NCBI GenBank assembly: GCA_963682175.1
Contig: OY821784.1
Coordinates: 35,941,621 to 36,005,620 of the forward strand
Origin: Triglochin maritima
Lineage: Eukaryota > Streptophyta > Magnoliopsida > Alismatales > Juncaginaceae
DNA length: 64,000 nucleotides
Direction: 5' to 3'
Positions 32,538-45,242 of the stretch are shown in pieces. The notes beneath the pieces are model-generated. The model ran no database searches and was not told where the DNA came from. It saw only the letters and a list, made by a program, of their open reading frames with translations. Numbering within the stretch: position 1 is the first letter of the stretch; each line of letters starts with the position of its first letter. The position numbers were made by a program, and so were the translations under genes.

Positions 32538-35294
32538 GTGAGATAGATACCTTTTGGCTTTTGCTATTACAATGCTTGTTTTTGTTTGGTGGATAATCCA
32601 GCTTTACTCAAGTGTTTATTTTAGTTGAAGCTTGATTCTTCATGCTTGAAGTTTATTTGATATTCTAATTCATCAAGGTTATTTTTTACTTCTTATGCTG
32701 TGGAACTTTGAGGTATGGGTATTGATTCCTTTTATTTCTGAACCAGGGAAAAGAACCTGAAAGTTTACATTTTGACGGATTTGATGAATTCCTGCCACTC
32801 ACCAGTCCTGATTACAAACATCATACGGCTACCACCCTTGGTGATAAGATTGTAAGTAAAGCCTAAAAAAGATCTATCTATTTTTTCATGATATCACGTC
32901 GTGATGCTCCTGCTTGAAAGGTAGTTATATTTTACACACTCAATTTCCGCTCTCTCTTATACTTACTTACTAATGTTGATCCCTATTTCAGTATGTCATA
33001 GTTGAGCTCCGTGATGGTTCTGCTTCGTCGATTTGTGTGGGCATCTTCGATAAGCCAAGTCGTCAGTGGTGAGAACTTTATCCCTTTCTACGTTGAACAA
33101 CTTCATTTCATTCTATGCTTATCTAGCTTTTTGGTAAATTGCCAGGGTCTTTCCCACCATACTAGGGGGGAGACCTGCTTCTTTGAAAAGGCATTCTGCT
33201 CTGGTTCTTAATGGAGACAAAATTGTGGTAATCAACGAGAGTAGCCCACTCGATGATGCTATGTGGTTTCTTGAGGTTTGTGCTATATCGTCGATATCCT
33301 GGCTTTGCATAACATATTCTTTCTTTTTCTTTAAGCTCAGACGTAGTTTTGCAAAATTTCAGACCGCTCTTGTTTTGGCAAACATTAAACCTGTTGCCTA
33401 CAATTATGTATCACAGTTCAAGTTGAATTGACAGTTTACAAATTTAATAGAATCAAGCAATTATTTGAATGGAATAAACCTGTTGGCCATTAATTATCTT
33501 TTTCTCAAGTAATCTGTAGTATTTAATAGAATCTAATTTGTAGTGTGTTGTGGTTTCATCAATATGCTTGCAGGCATGAAAAAGGATTTGGTTGATTCCA
33601 TTTTGTATAGACCGTGCGAGGTGCGTGAGTTTGATCATGTTCTCTTGATCACGCGGTTTATCTTAGATTAGTTGTGAACCACTTCGTCTCTCTTGGGAAA
33701 ATTCTCATCTTAGAAGTTATTTGTATCAACATCAGATGGTCATTTGTGAACTCTACTGCAGATGTGTTTGATATTGAAAAAAATAGATTGCAGACCACAG
33801 ATTTCTGAATCTCATTTATCCATTCACATGCACATCTCCATTTCATGTGTTTAACTCATTTATCAATTCTTAATTTTGTTCCTGATAACACTGCATTTTG
33901 GCAGGTTGGGACACCGTTCGTTAAGGCCCGTGAAAAGAAAAGCGACACTAAAGTGGTTGCTTGGAGCAAGGGGGTGATCGGCAACTGTTTGAAACCAGTC
34001 GTCATAAGTGGTCCTTCAGGCGTGGGCAAAGGAACATTGATATCGAAGCTCCTGGAAGAGTTCCCCTCCAAATTCGGGTTTTCTGTTAGCCATACAACAC
34101 GATCTCCGAGAGAAAAAGAGATTGATGGAGTTCATTACCACTTCACCAAAAAAGGCATAATGGAGATGGATATTCTGGATGGAAAATTTCTCGAAACCGC
34201 TGCTGTACATGGAAATTTATATGGGACAAGTATTGAAGCTGTTGAGAGGGTAACTGATGCGGGACAGGTACATATTACTTTCCTTTCGCTGCTGTAGTTT
34301 TAATTTTGTAGACTGTCACCGTCATAATTCTATAGTTTTGATTTGTTTGTAGAGATGTATACTTGACATTGATGTCCAAGGCGCTAGATCGGTGAGAGCA
34401 AGTCCTCTCGAGGCGGATTTCATATTTATCTCACCTCCTGATACATATGAATTAGAGAAGCGTCTTCGAGCAAGGTATGCTCGAGCACAATTAGTTACCT
34501 AGGCCAATGAAAAAAAAGGGTTTCTTAATGGTAATAAGATTTGTTTCTTTATCAGGGGAACAGAATCGGAGGAACAAATCAAGAAGCGCCTCAAGAACGC
34601 CAATATGGAGCTCGAACAATCGAAAACTCCGGGCCTCTTTGATGTGGTGTTGTGTAATGACAACCTTGAAGCTTGCTACAAAAAAATCAAGGTCCTTGCG
34701 CGTTCCGTGTGGGCCTTTTTTTATTTGCACCGTGGATCATATGGCAACTTATTGGTTGCGATTTTTTACTCGTATAGGTAATACTTGGACTAGATGGGAC
34801 AAAAGTCGACACCTTGCCTCAACCTCGTAAGCTAAAAAAATATTCGCTACTCTTGTTTTTGCATGTCTGTTTGTACGAGTTTCTTCAATCATTAGACCGC
34901 ATAAATAGTCGCAAGCAAATCTATATGCAGATATGGGGTGCAAAGAAGTTCCAAATTCTGAGAAAAGCGATAGCAAGCTTTTGATACGCTGCTTTAGTGA
35001 TGAACTTGGAACCAAACGACCGTAAGAATCTCAAACTCGTGTTTCCATTTGCTTTGAAATGAAGGGTTACTGCTCTATCTGCATCTGTGCCTGGGTTTGC
35101 GAAGCTTCTTTATTTTTTTGTAACTACTAACTGAAGTAACCCAAGTTGTCAAATTTTGTTTGCTCAGCTGATATAGATCATTTTCTTGTTTCTTTATGTA
35201 TTGCGTATACAGGTTTGTGCTTGATGTTTCTTCGATCAAGGGTGGTGCACCTGGGCGAACAAGGGGTCTTGAGATCGCCATCGAGAATTGCTGA
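32535..35294 (+). CDS. GK1: Guanylate kinase (GMP kinase), plant cytosolic type
   Basis: Ten coding exons join in frame: 32535-32537, 32747-32851, 32992-33068, 33146-33275, 33905-34267, 34353-34474, 34556-34691, 34778-34826, 34931-35021 and 35213-35294, giving 385 aa with TGA at 35292. All introns are GT-AG. The enzyme phosphorylates GMP/dGMP with ATP. Residues 141-149 form the P-loop GPSGVGKGT. The GMP-binding lid follows ([35 protein letters not shown]), then [10 protein letters not shown] and [15 protein letters not shown]. An N-terminal extension of about 130 residues and a C-terminal [10 protein letters not shown] tail match the plant GK-1 form rather than short bacterial or organellar enzymes. 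The start Met occupies the last three bases of its exon. No break is seen, so the gene looks functional. Confidence 0.93.
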
Positions 35295-36600
35295 CAGATT
35301 GGTCAATGAGTTTATTTTTTATAGTATGATATGCATTCTTGCTCTGAAATTAGATTGTAAAAACATTTGGCAATGTCAATTGTGTTCAATTCCACTGTCA
35401 AAAATTTCGTTAGCCACATCCCATTTGTTCTTATTGATGTTTTGTCACGAGGCCTCAATCAGAATCCCAAGTACTTAAAACACAATAACTAGTCATAATC
35501 AGCACCTGAGATCATCACCACCGTAAAAAACTGAATAAAAATGATTTTTTTTTCTGGTGGTGGGTTTGTACGAAAATTCTATGAAATTGGGATTTGGACT
35601 TCGATAAAGATTTTTTTGGTTACTGGTTTGAAAGAGAATTTAAAAAAACGTGAGTACCTTATATTTCATATTTCTAATAATAAATTGTCAAAATGAGGTT
35701 AAGCTTGAGAACTAGAATTCCTTATTCCATGTACATGGGTAATACAAATTGTGAACTCAACTCGTCACGATAAAATATGATAAATATTAACAAAGAAAAT
35801 TTTCACAAATTGGACACATAATGGATGACAAATATTAATACTATTGTTTGCAATTCCTTAACATCCAACCTTCTCCCTCTTTTCTACTAACAAATCACCA
35901 AGTTTAAACAACAAAGAAAAATCATCACAAGGGGATTACCTGGCAAACAAAAAATAAAACTCAGAAAAATCATGGTCCATCGAAATGAAATTAACTTACG
36001 TCATTGACAAGCTGACATAAGGGAGAAAAAATAAAGCATTGAGACTTCTAAAAGGATTTTTAATATAATATTACAAGAATTTCCATAAATACAGAATTTT
36101 ACATGGTTTTATATTTAAAAAGAACTACAAAAAAACTACATTCACAAATCCATGATCACCACCTTAGGTGGCCAGGTGGGATCTGTTCACACATTTTAAA
36201 ACATGTTGGAATGCTATATACTTCATAAACAAGATGACATACATTACAATCTCTAACAAATAGTTCAGTGTTTAAATAGGTATGAAAGAAAACCATGAAA
36301 TAATATGGCCTGCAAAATTGATCCAACATTTCCCATTATAACCTAAATAATGCCATCACCACTGCAAAACTCACAAAAGGAGAGCAGTTGGTACAAAGAA
36401 CATGAAGGAGCGGAGATTTTATTCAGCAGGATACAATATGTATTGTTCAAAGCACAGAAGCTTCAAATTCCCAAATTCTAGTTGAACACATATTAGAGAC
36501 TTTTATTTATGCACATGATAATTAATACTAAAAAGGGAAACATACCAACACAGAGTGCAGTGGTCAAGATCCCAACAATCTCACTAGATTCATATTTCTG
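35295..36600. other. Guanylate kinase 3' UTR and spacer to the convergent NF-YA gene
   Basis: The first 100-200 bp after the stop codon are presumably 3' UTR, with no clear polyadenylation site. The rest is AT-rich intergenic sequence. The genes converge, with coding ends about 1.8 kb apart. No element ends are seen. Confidence 0.5.
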
Positions 36601-36635
36601 TCCTCCAACATGACTACTATAAAAACTAAAAGATC

Positions 36636-36656
36636 AAGCCAAGAATGAATTGCCCA
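36636..36656 (-). promoter_or_regulatory. miR169-like target site in NF-YA 3' UTR
   Basis: The plus strand reads AGCCAAGAATGAATTGCC, nearly the miR169 sequence itself (AGCCAAGGATGAATTGCC in common isoforms). The - strand mRNA is therefore complementary, with one G:U pair at the A44 position. Plant NF-YA transcripts are the classic miR169 targets, cut in the 3' UTR. A possible 3' UTR intron (donor near 37007, acceptor at 36743) would put the site about 215 nt after the stop, the usual spacing. Confidence 0.8.
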
Positions 36657-37133
36657 TGAAACACCCACCATATAGCATAGCAAGGAGTTCTTCCCTCCCC
36701 AAAATTTGATTCCACTGATGTTGCTCCTGTGAAATTATGCCCCTGACAAAATATGCCAAAAACAAAAAACAATTTAAACAAAAACGAATACCGTTGATTT
36801 GCAATATATAGGGTAAAAATCATGAAAACATAGCTGCATTTTTGGTTTTGAGAATGGAGTGGACTAGAACTGAAGAAACTCATTAAACTTGTTGCATTTC
36901 CTATTTATCGTAAAAAAGGCAAGACTATTGTGTTATGGATCATTGGTCAATTGGAAACAACTTTTTTATAGCAGGGGTAAAACTGTACATCCATATCCAA
37001 TTACCCCAGGCAAGATTTCTCTTTTGAGGTTTTACAGTAACTAAGACCAATTGACACAAAGGGGTAGACTAGCAAATGGGTGAAATAACCCTACCAAAGA
37101 TGCTCTACCAATCCATTAGTGCAGGAAGGTGTA

Positions 37134-39927
37134 TCACTGGATGGTTACGGTCTGACGTCCTTTGGCCAGGATATCATTCCGTTTCTGCCCTGAACAATCT
37201 CCATCTTCTCTCCTGTCGCCCGACATCACTGGACGAAAGTTTGAAAATTCGAAGCCCGTACGTTGCTGGAAGCCACTGTTGAGGTTGGCAGACAGCAATC
37301 CCTCATTTGAACCCTGTGTCGCAGCATCATGCATGTTGGCACCAGAGTCTGGATTCTTTGAGCTATCAGAATTCATGTTCCCGGTCACCAAGGAACCGGA
37401 TGGCTGTGAGGCATTGTCTGAACCTGAGTTCATGTCTTTGTCTGAAGATGGATTGCTTGCATTACCCTCAGATTTCTTGGTGTTCAGGAAACGACCACCA
37501 CAACCTCTTGCTCTTTTCATGGCATGCTGATGACGAGATTCGTGAAGATACGGCTGCAAAATTGTGTCAACTCTTGTAATCACAATTAGCAATGCTATAT
37601 AGTATAGGAGCATATGACCAAAATCATGCACTACTTTCTATTTCTCAACAATTTTGGGTTTTCAGTTGCCCTTATGTATTTATGAATGTAGACATACAAA
37701 CATTGAGCAGAAACCTGTTGGATACAATACCTAACTTCTCAAGCCCATCAAAGAACAATAAGAAATAACGTATCTGACAGGATTCTGATGATAAATAAAC
37801 CAACTTAACCACCTATTTATTAAGATTTACGGATGCCATTATACCAGTGAATTGCATGTATTTTGTATGGTACAATGAGAGCCCAACAGCACAATTACCA
37901 TCGGATTTTTTAGGGAAAAAAGACTGGGAAAACTAACATCATAATTTGGACTCGAGAAACCAGTGACAAATGTAAATGGCATCTATAAAAGACGGAAATT
38001 ATAAGCATGATAATGCTAACAAGATAAATTATACCTTTCTCACTTTTATCAGTCTTTTCTTGAGTTCAGCCTTGGCACGAGATTGCCGTCTTCTCAGAAT
38101 TCCATGGTATTGCTTGGCATTCACATACACAGGCTCTTCAGTCATTTCAAGAGGTAAAGGCATACGGGTCTGAGGCATTCCAATGAATGGGGGATGTGCC
38201 TAACACAATCAACATATGCTGATAAAACCATTACATATCTAGGATAACCTTCAAGGGAACCGAACGTTCTCCTCGAAGTTCAACATTTAAAGAAACTAAT
38301 GAAAATTAACGTACATACCAATGGTTGACTTCCATATGCAGCCATCATACCACCATAATATGGATCAGGATATGTATATGGAGGACAAGCCTGAGAAGGA
38401 AATCGATATCAAGAACTACCCCAATTGAACAACAGACAGAGAAAAAAAGGCATACAATAATTTTTCATAAATACAGAACAGAGTTCTTCAAAAAAATAAA
38501 GCCCGAAAAATTTGGGAAAAGAGAAATCCAACCATTGAGTGACCAAGCTCCAACTGGGTATGTGGTGCAAAATATTCAGTAGGCATCATAGGCTGCACTG
38601 AACAATTAGTGGCAGGCTGCATCTGTTGGTGCTCTGGCTCAGACACTCCATTTGAACCTGAAAACAAAGTATATTTGAATCTCAGTTTACCCTGGGAAAT
38701 ACTCGTTGGAAGGAACTGCTACCCTTATAATCAATGTTGTGAATGCATATATACTCTCCCAATATCTTGTTCTGCTACAATTTTGCAAATAAAGAAACTT
38801 TATGTATTTTGATCATATTTGCCCAACCTTCATCCATTATTTGGTCAAATGATAAGTCATTCAATCAACATCAGTTGCTATGTAGATCCGTCAATAGAAA
38901 GCTTATAAGAGTATGAAGAAATGAAAATCTTCTCCAAAGATCATATCGGTATAATACAAAATCCTTTACGATAAAAATTGAGTCACTTTGTTTAATAAAG
39001 GACATTGATGTTTGCAGACGCGACATATCAATTGAAGTTGGAGAAATAAACACACACACACCACAAACAGTTTCTGTGATTGTAGGGTACCTCACAACTG
39101 TGTATAGGTACATTGGAATTACTAACATGTCTCGTATCGGTTTCGGGAGTGTGAAGACACAAAATACCAATATTATGAGTTCCCAATGTTGTAGTAAACC
39201 ACATGGTATTTCTATGAAACTAGAATTAAGTGTAGGAAGCATTCGCTTGTTTTCAGATAAATTGTATCAATTTCTCATATGATCATCAATAAGACCTGGG
39301 AATATTATTAGTTGTTCTCTGTAGTGAATTAAGTATTATGTATTTCCCATTATATACTGTCATAGAAACAAATGCCATGATAGAACCTCTGCCATATCAC
39401 AAGTTTTTTTATGATTGTCTTGCTGCAAACTACGATGATAACCCAAAATTCAGATTTAGTTCACTGTTCACTCTCTTGACCAGACATTCCAGGCAGATCC
39501 CTCTAAATTTTAGGTTTCATTATGTGTTAATCAAAAAGCTAATTTCAAGTAAAGCAGATATTGAAGAGTTGATGGACAAAAACATCATGACATTTGTTGG
39601 AAGTGGTAAAATATCTAGCACGCACCACCAAAACATCGGTAATGATTCAAAGAAAAATCAACCTGTTGCTGTTTGCACATACTGAAAGTCTTTGCTCTTG
39701 TCAGTCGCATCATCGGTGCTAGTTGCTTGTGGTACTGAGTGGTCTTCGTTACCTCCTTGATCATTTGAGATCTTAATCTCAGAACCTTTTGGGGCATTTT
39801 CAGGTACACCCTCTGCATTAGCAGTCCCGTCAGGACCATATCCGATTCCACACCACCAAGGTTGAGTACCAACCGTGGATGCCAGAGCACTGTGTGCACT
39901 AGACTGGGTGATGTCCTCACTTTCCAT
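37134..39927 (-). CDS. NF-YA: NF-YA (HAP2/CBF-B) transcription factor subunit
   Basis: Five coding exons on the - strand (39927-39663, 38657-38533, 38390-38319, 38199-38035, 37553-37134) join in frame to 348 aa with GT-AG introns. The core domain spans exons 4-5. The NF-YB/YC interaction helix is [20 protein letters not shown]; after the linker [11 protein letters not shown] comes the CCAAT-binding helix [16 protein letters not shown] followed by GGRFLNTKK. Cys follows ARG where many relatives have Ser or Gly. The N-terminal part has the usual [12 protein letters not shown] and GAxG-rich plant motifs. The C-terminus is Ser/Asn/Gly-rich. The protein joins NF-YB/NF-YC to bind CCAAT promoters in the nucleus. 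The 3' UTR has a miR169-like site. Length is typical and no defect is seen; the paralogue number cannot be set. Confidence 0.95.
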
Positions 39928-41430
39928 TGTTGACTGCTATCTTCACAATATTCCTTGATCTGGCAACTAAAATACAACAGATCTGATCAACATAAGATAG
40001 TAACAGTGCCTATTCCCAGGGAAAGAAATGGAAAGATCTCAAATTCAATAACACTGAAAAAGATAATCATAAATAGTCTATAGATTTTGAGTCTACATGG
40101 ATAGCAAAACTTTCAGAACTATGATTGGGATACTAATATCAGAAAATTGCACACTTGCATAGGTCAGGACACAGACAACACTATTCATCTAAAATAGGAA
40201 ATCCAAGATTCGCCTAAATAAATAGAATTTATTATACAAATAAACAGCGTAAGATTTAGAACCCATAAGAACCTTTTTATATCGGTCGGAACACAAAAAA
40301 ACCTAGCAGTCAACTCAAGCAAAAAAAATCATCTTTCATGATCACCAAAACTAAGTTAAAATTTGTATATTGCATCAACCATTTTGAGCAACATGATCTT
40401 AAAGTAAAGAAATTTCTACAGCCAAACCAATTGATTTCTTCATTGAATAAAGTAATACCTTTTCCTGATACTTAACACTTCTACAAACCTAACCAACCAC
40501 AAACATCCAATTTTGATAACTTTAGCAGACCTAAACCACGGGTTTCCACTTCGTAGTGACAACCCGAGACAAGTCCACATAAGTACAGAATCAAAAGTAA
40601 CTTGCAAGTGGAAACCTATCAAATTAACTGCAAAATCACCTCAAAACCCCCCAATAAATCGCAAAATTGTCGTAAATGAAAAAAGACCTAAAAATGGAAA
40701 GCCGCCAAATTGATCACAAAGTCAGTTCATATTCAACTAAACAGTCCACGTAGAGTGAGAAATCACCTGACAAATCCAACCAACCAGTAAAGATCCAATT
40801 TTGACCAACTCAACGAATTTCGACTTGAGAACCCTAAATAATCCAATCCAGAAAATCACTTAAAAGAAGCCCGAAACCCGTCAAATTCAACCACGAAATC
40901 ACTTCAAAGCCCACTAAAGATTACAAAAAACAATGAAAAATCAAATCTTGACCACTTTATCAAAACCAAACCACCAAATTCCAAAAAATAAGTACAATTT
41001 CACGAAAAGAATAGAAACCCACGAACCGAAATTCACCAATTAACCGAAAAACGCCAAATTCAAGCCACAATTCTAACACAAAATCGAAACCCACGTCAAA
41101 GCCCTAAAAAAAACCAAATCCGAATTCCCCGGAATCGAATTCCACAAAAAAACCTAAAAATTTACCACAAACCCAACAACCAAAACCCCCCCAAAAACCC
41201 CGAATTGGTGCGGAAAATCACCTGAAACTCGAATCCCGGAATCGATCGGCTTCAAAAGAAATGTTTTATATTTTGAAAGAAAAAACCCCCTAAAACCCCG
41301 CTGCGATCTGCGCCCGCCTTATCCACGAATCCATCTCGTGAAGCGGGAAATATTTGTTAATTCGGAAAAAAAAACTCAAATCGGATCTTAATTCTCCTGC
41401 TCCGCTCTCCTCTCTCTCTCTCCATTTTTT
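39928..41430 (-). other. NF-YA 5' UTR exons and long 5' UTR intron
   Basis: Upstream of the ATG a short 5' UTR exon (39963-39928) follows an acceptor GTTGCCAG. A donor GTTTCAG|GTGATT at 41222/41221 defines a first 5' UTR exon of about 41222-41430, CT/GA-rich at its start (41400-41425). The intervening 1.26-kb intron is A-rich on the + strand (T-rich in the transcript) and has no ORF of note. NF-YA genes commonly have such 5' UTR introns. Confidence 0.55.
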
Positions 41431-42271
41431 CTGGAATTGGATAAATTTTTAAATTGTTTCATTCCTAATGTGAAATGACTAATTTGCCCTTCAAAGTTCG
41501 CAGTGCAGCTTATTACGGGTGTGAATTCATATAAAGAAAGAGTTTTAAATTGTTGTCTTTGAATATTCTAGTTACGCGAAGGGTTGGGTTTATCGTTTGT
41601 AAGTTTTACGAAATTTTCATATGAAAGGTATACGGTTTCGAAGTTTCATGATGATGTGGTTTGTATTTCTCTGGTTTGGATGGACATAACTTTTAATTTT
41701 CAAAAGGCAGTGGTAAAAGAATGCAAGTGACTATGTGATATCGTTAACACTTATTCCGACTATGAACTTAATTATCATACATGTAACACAAAAGCATATA
41801 ATAAGGTAAACGTGGTTGTATTTGAATCATGTCATTAGCATTTTGGATTTTGAGAGCATTAATTTTGTAAGATTGATATTTCAGAGTTCATACGAAAGGT
41901 TTACAAATTTCTATAGAGGAGCATGGAGACATCAAGTTAAATTAGTAGTTTACCTACAAATTTGAAATATAAATTGGTGTGTTTCGATAACAGTTTATGG
42001 AGAGAAATGAAGAGGAAAAAAGAGAGTTTTCTCTTGTTCGGATAGTAACTTAAGAAAATAAATGGATAAAAAAGAAGAGAATAGAGAGAAACTATCTCAT
42101 ACTAAATGAGCTCAATTTTATCCTCTAAAATGGACAGAAAGTTTGATTTTTGCCAATTTTTTGAAAAATACCCAAAAATGGAATAATATATTTAAATGAG
42201 CATGAGTATTTTAATGATATGATGTAACATTTTCTTTTCTAATTTATTTGTATCCAAATAAGAAAAAAACA
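41431..42271. other. Upstream region of NF-YA, nothing else recognised
   Basis: AT-rich sequence between the NF-YA transcript start and the left end of the MULE. It would contain the NF-YA promoter. I see no confident TATA box or other gene. Confidence 0.4.
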
Positions 42272-42414
42272 GGAAAAATGTTCGAAATATTTTTTTTTTA
42301 AATTTGCCAAAGTAGACATCCATTAAAAGTATTTGTCAAACTAGACTCGCTGCCACCACGTGGTGACACGTGGCGGCGGCGGGTTTTGTTTTTTGTATGC
42401 ATAGAGAACTCGAC

Positions 42415-42720
42415 ATCACCAGCGCCGAGTTCTTCTTGGGAGAACTCGACACTAGTGATGTCGAGTTCTACTTTGGTTTTTTATGGGCCAACACTTGAAA
42501 TTTTCCACTCCGGAGAAATGATTCAAATATAAACTCGGCACTGGGAGTGCCGAGTTCTATTTAAGAAATTGTTCTCCTGACGCTCAGATCGTGCATGTGA
42601 CGATTGACGCGTCAGGAAAACAATTTCTTAAATAGAACTCGGCATCCTAGATGTCGTGTTCTAAAGGAAGAACTCGGCGTTCGTAACGTCGAGTTCAATT
42701 AAAAAAAATAGAACCCGACG
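42415..42720. repeat. Left-arm GAACTCGGCATC palindrome repeats
   Basis: Words such as GAACTCGACATCACCAGCGC and CGAGTTCT form small hairpins whose arms are GAACTCGRCAT and ATGCCGAGTTC. At least four hairpins are present. They match the right arm at 44790-45110. Confidence 0.8.
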
Positions 42721-43371
42721 TTTCAATTTTTTTCGTTTTCCACCGTTTTCTTGCCTTTTTATGTATTAGGATGATATACATTGTTGTTTTATGTATGATT
42801 GTAGTGTTTTTGTTGGTTTAGGAACCCGTTTTGGTGCAAACTCGAATTCGATTTTAGATTTTTAGGCAAAACGTTTTATTTCTTGTTTGTTAGTTGATTA
42901 TTGTTTTTAGTTTTGTTGATTGTAGGTCTACGGTAGTAATCTTAAAAATAGTTGAATTTAAATTTGATTATTGTGATTAAAATTAGATTTTTTGTTATTA
43001 TTTTGGTTTGAATGTATGTTACTTTGAATGAATGTAAACTTAAAAATAATTTATTTGAGTTTAAATGTATGTGAGTTTAAATGTATGTGAGAATTGAAGT
43101 TTCTAGTATTGTTAATTTGTTCTATCGTGCAGGTTTAAATTTACCAATTTGAAAAATATAGTGCAGGTTCTGTCAAAATTTTAAAAAAAATCTTACATGA
43201 TTCGTAACGTTGTTTATTGTAGTTGATTTTATTGGAGAGATTGTTCGGCGTTTACAGTCGTTTGCTACTACACTCGATTGAGGTAATTTGTAAAACATTA
43301 CAGTATTCTCAACTATTTAAGTAGTTAGTAATGAAGAACAATCATCTCAATTTTTAACGTGTTATGTACAG

Positions 43372-44545
43372 ATGGAGTTTGGTGGTTCCAGTACTGGTTC
43401 AGTTAGAGGCAGCTACGTTTCACATGGTCCGGTAGACGGATCAGTATTGGTTTTGACGGCCAACCACAAGTCTGACTTGTTCAAAGATTTTGTAAGCATT
43501 TTACGTTTTCAAGTTAAATATTTGCAAGTCGGTTTCAATATTCTGACGTGGTTCCTTCATTTGTTGGCAAGTAGAGTTACAAGACGACCCGATTTGTGTA
43601 TTATCACCGACAGATTTTCGGGAATAAATGCTTGTGTGCGAGCCGCATTTCCACATTCGGAGGGGCATGTACATCGATTCTGTCTTCGACACATGAAAGC
43701 AAATCTTGCTAAACATCGAAATTGTAAGGAAAGATTGAGACAAATCAAGTTTTACGAAGCGGGTAAAACTCATTCATTTATGAAATTTGAATAGTTAATG
43801 AAGGTTATTGCAGAGGAACATAAACCGGTATACGAGTGATTCAGCATCAAGGTCCTTTGGAAAGATGGACTTGTTGTCACGAAGGGGGTCGACGTTTCGG
43901 ATGTATGGCAACAAACATGTCAGAAAGCTTCAACAATGTCTTATGAGGGCACGCGGTATGCCAATTACAACCATGATTTTGATGGCATTTCTCCGCTTGA
44001 ACAAATTCTTTGTTAAAAGAAGAGACGTCGCCGAGTCGTGGAATGAAACATATGTACCGACAGTCCACACCGTGGTGACGACAAACAACAATCTGGCCAG
44101 AACACATACAGTAACTCGGTACCACCAGCTGATGTACCAGGTTGAAGCCAATGACCAGAAAAAATACCTCGTGAAATTTGAAGAAGAAGTTATTACTTGC
44201 ACTTGTGGATACATAATTGCAATGCACGTCACATGTTCACATGTACTAGCAGTTTGCAGTGGCAGACATGCAAATGTCAACACTTCACATTTGGTGTCCC
44301 CGTATTATGAGGTTCAAATGTACAAGGAGGCGTACAAACCAATATTTATCCCAATTCTTGATGTGAGGTATTGGCCAGATCGAGGCAACATCACAATGAA
44401 GCCTCCCCAAACCAAAAGACCTCCCGGTCGGCCTAAATCAACGCGAATCCGAAACGAGATGGACGAACACTCTGGAAGAAGGGTAAGGTGTGGGAGATGC
44501 GGCGGTATAGGGCATAACCGAAAACGATGCAACGAACCTATATAG
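43372..44545 (+). pseudogene. mudrA: mudrA-like MULE transposase, frameshifted and N-terminally deleted
   Basis: After a short first exon (43372-43491) the MULE core reads RRPDLCIITDRFSGINACVR, AAFPHSEGHVHRFCLRHMKA and NLAKH. After an intron-like gap (acceptor about 43813) comes HEGGRRFGCMATNMSESFNN in one frame. A frameshift near 43950 is needed to reach ARGMPITTMILMAFLRLNKF in the next. The C-terminus has the SWIM zinc finger (CTCGYIIAMHVTCSHVLAVC), a basic PPGRPKSTR stretch and a CCHC knuckle (CGRCGGIGHNRKRC). The N-terminal FAR1/MuDR region and the first catalytic Asp part are missing. It therefore cannot encode active transposase. Confidence 0.88.
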
Positions 44546-44789
44546 CAAAATAGTTTGAATATTTTGTATGTAACTATTTAGTGAGACGAGTGAATGTAAG
44601 AGTTGATTAATTGTAAGACTTCTCCTTAATGTAATGTATTTTGTTATGACTTGAATGAATGTACGACTTAAATCTTTTTTAAGAGTTGATTAATTGTAAG
44701 ACTTGAATTAATATAATGTATTTTTTAGGACCGCAAATTTGACTACTTTATCCTATTAAACTCTGACTTATGCCTATTAAAGTCGACAT

Positions 44790-45110
44790 TATAGATGTCG
44801 AGTTCTATTGTAGACCTGGTCGTCCAACCATTTCATACACGATCTGAGTGTCAGGAGAATAAGTCCAAATAGAACTCGGCATTGGGGATGCCGAGTTCTA
44901 TTTGAATCATTATTCTCCTGACAACTCACGTCGAGTGAAATATGAAGTGTTGGGCAATAGTCTCCCAAAGAGAACTCGACACTGGTGATGCCGAGTTTTC
45001 CTTGGTAGAACTCGGCATCACCAGTGCCGAGTTCTCCTCGGTAGAACTCGGCATCACCAGTGCCGAGTTTTCCCAAAGAGAACTCGACAGTGGTGATGCC
45101 GAGTTCTCTA
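44790..45110. repeat. Right-arm GAACTCGGCATC palindrome repeats
   Basis: Five or more tandem hairpin units of about 37 bp, for example AGAACTCGGCATCACCAGTG followed by CCGAGTTCTCC. They are the inverted counterpart of the left arm and may be transposase-binding or heterochromatin-prone sites (inference). Confidence 0.85.
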
Positions 45111-45242
45111 TGTGCAAAAAAACAAAACCCGCCGCCGCCACGTGTCACCACGTGGTTGCAGCGGGTCTAGTTTGACAAATACTTTTAATAGATGTCTATT
45201 TTGGCAAAAAAAATTAAAAAATTCTATTTTGAAAATTTTCTC

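Larger units (their letters stand above)
42272..45242 (+). mobile_element. Mutator-like element with TIRs of about 430 bp
   Basis: The left end GGAAAAATGTTC and right end GAAAATTTTCTC lead into long TIRs. Both arms share GCCAAAGTAGACATCCATTA, TTTGTCAAACTAGAC, CACGTGGTGACACGTGGCGG and then GAACTCGGCATC-type palindromes (left arm to about 42720, right arm from about 44790). Inside is a mudrA-like transposase remnant. Long TIRs plus a MULE transposase define a Mutator-like element. A clear 9-bp duplication is not visible because the flanks are A-rich. The transposase is broken, so the element is non-autonomous. Confidence 0.85.

Noticed and set aside
37162..37530. 122-codon + strand frame opposite the NF-YA last exon.
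   Set aside because: Antisense shadow of the Ser/Asn-rich NF-YA C-terminus.
42272..45242. A 9-bp target duplication for the MULE.
   Set aside because: Flanks are A-rich and no exact 9-mer matches; calling one would be arbitrary.
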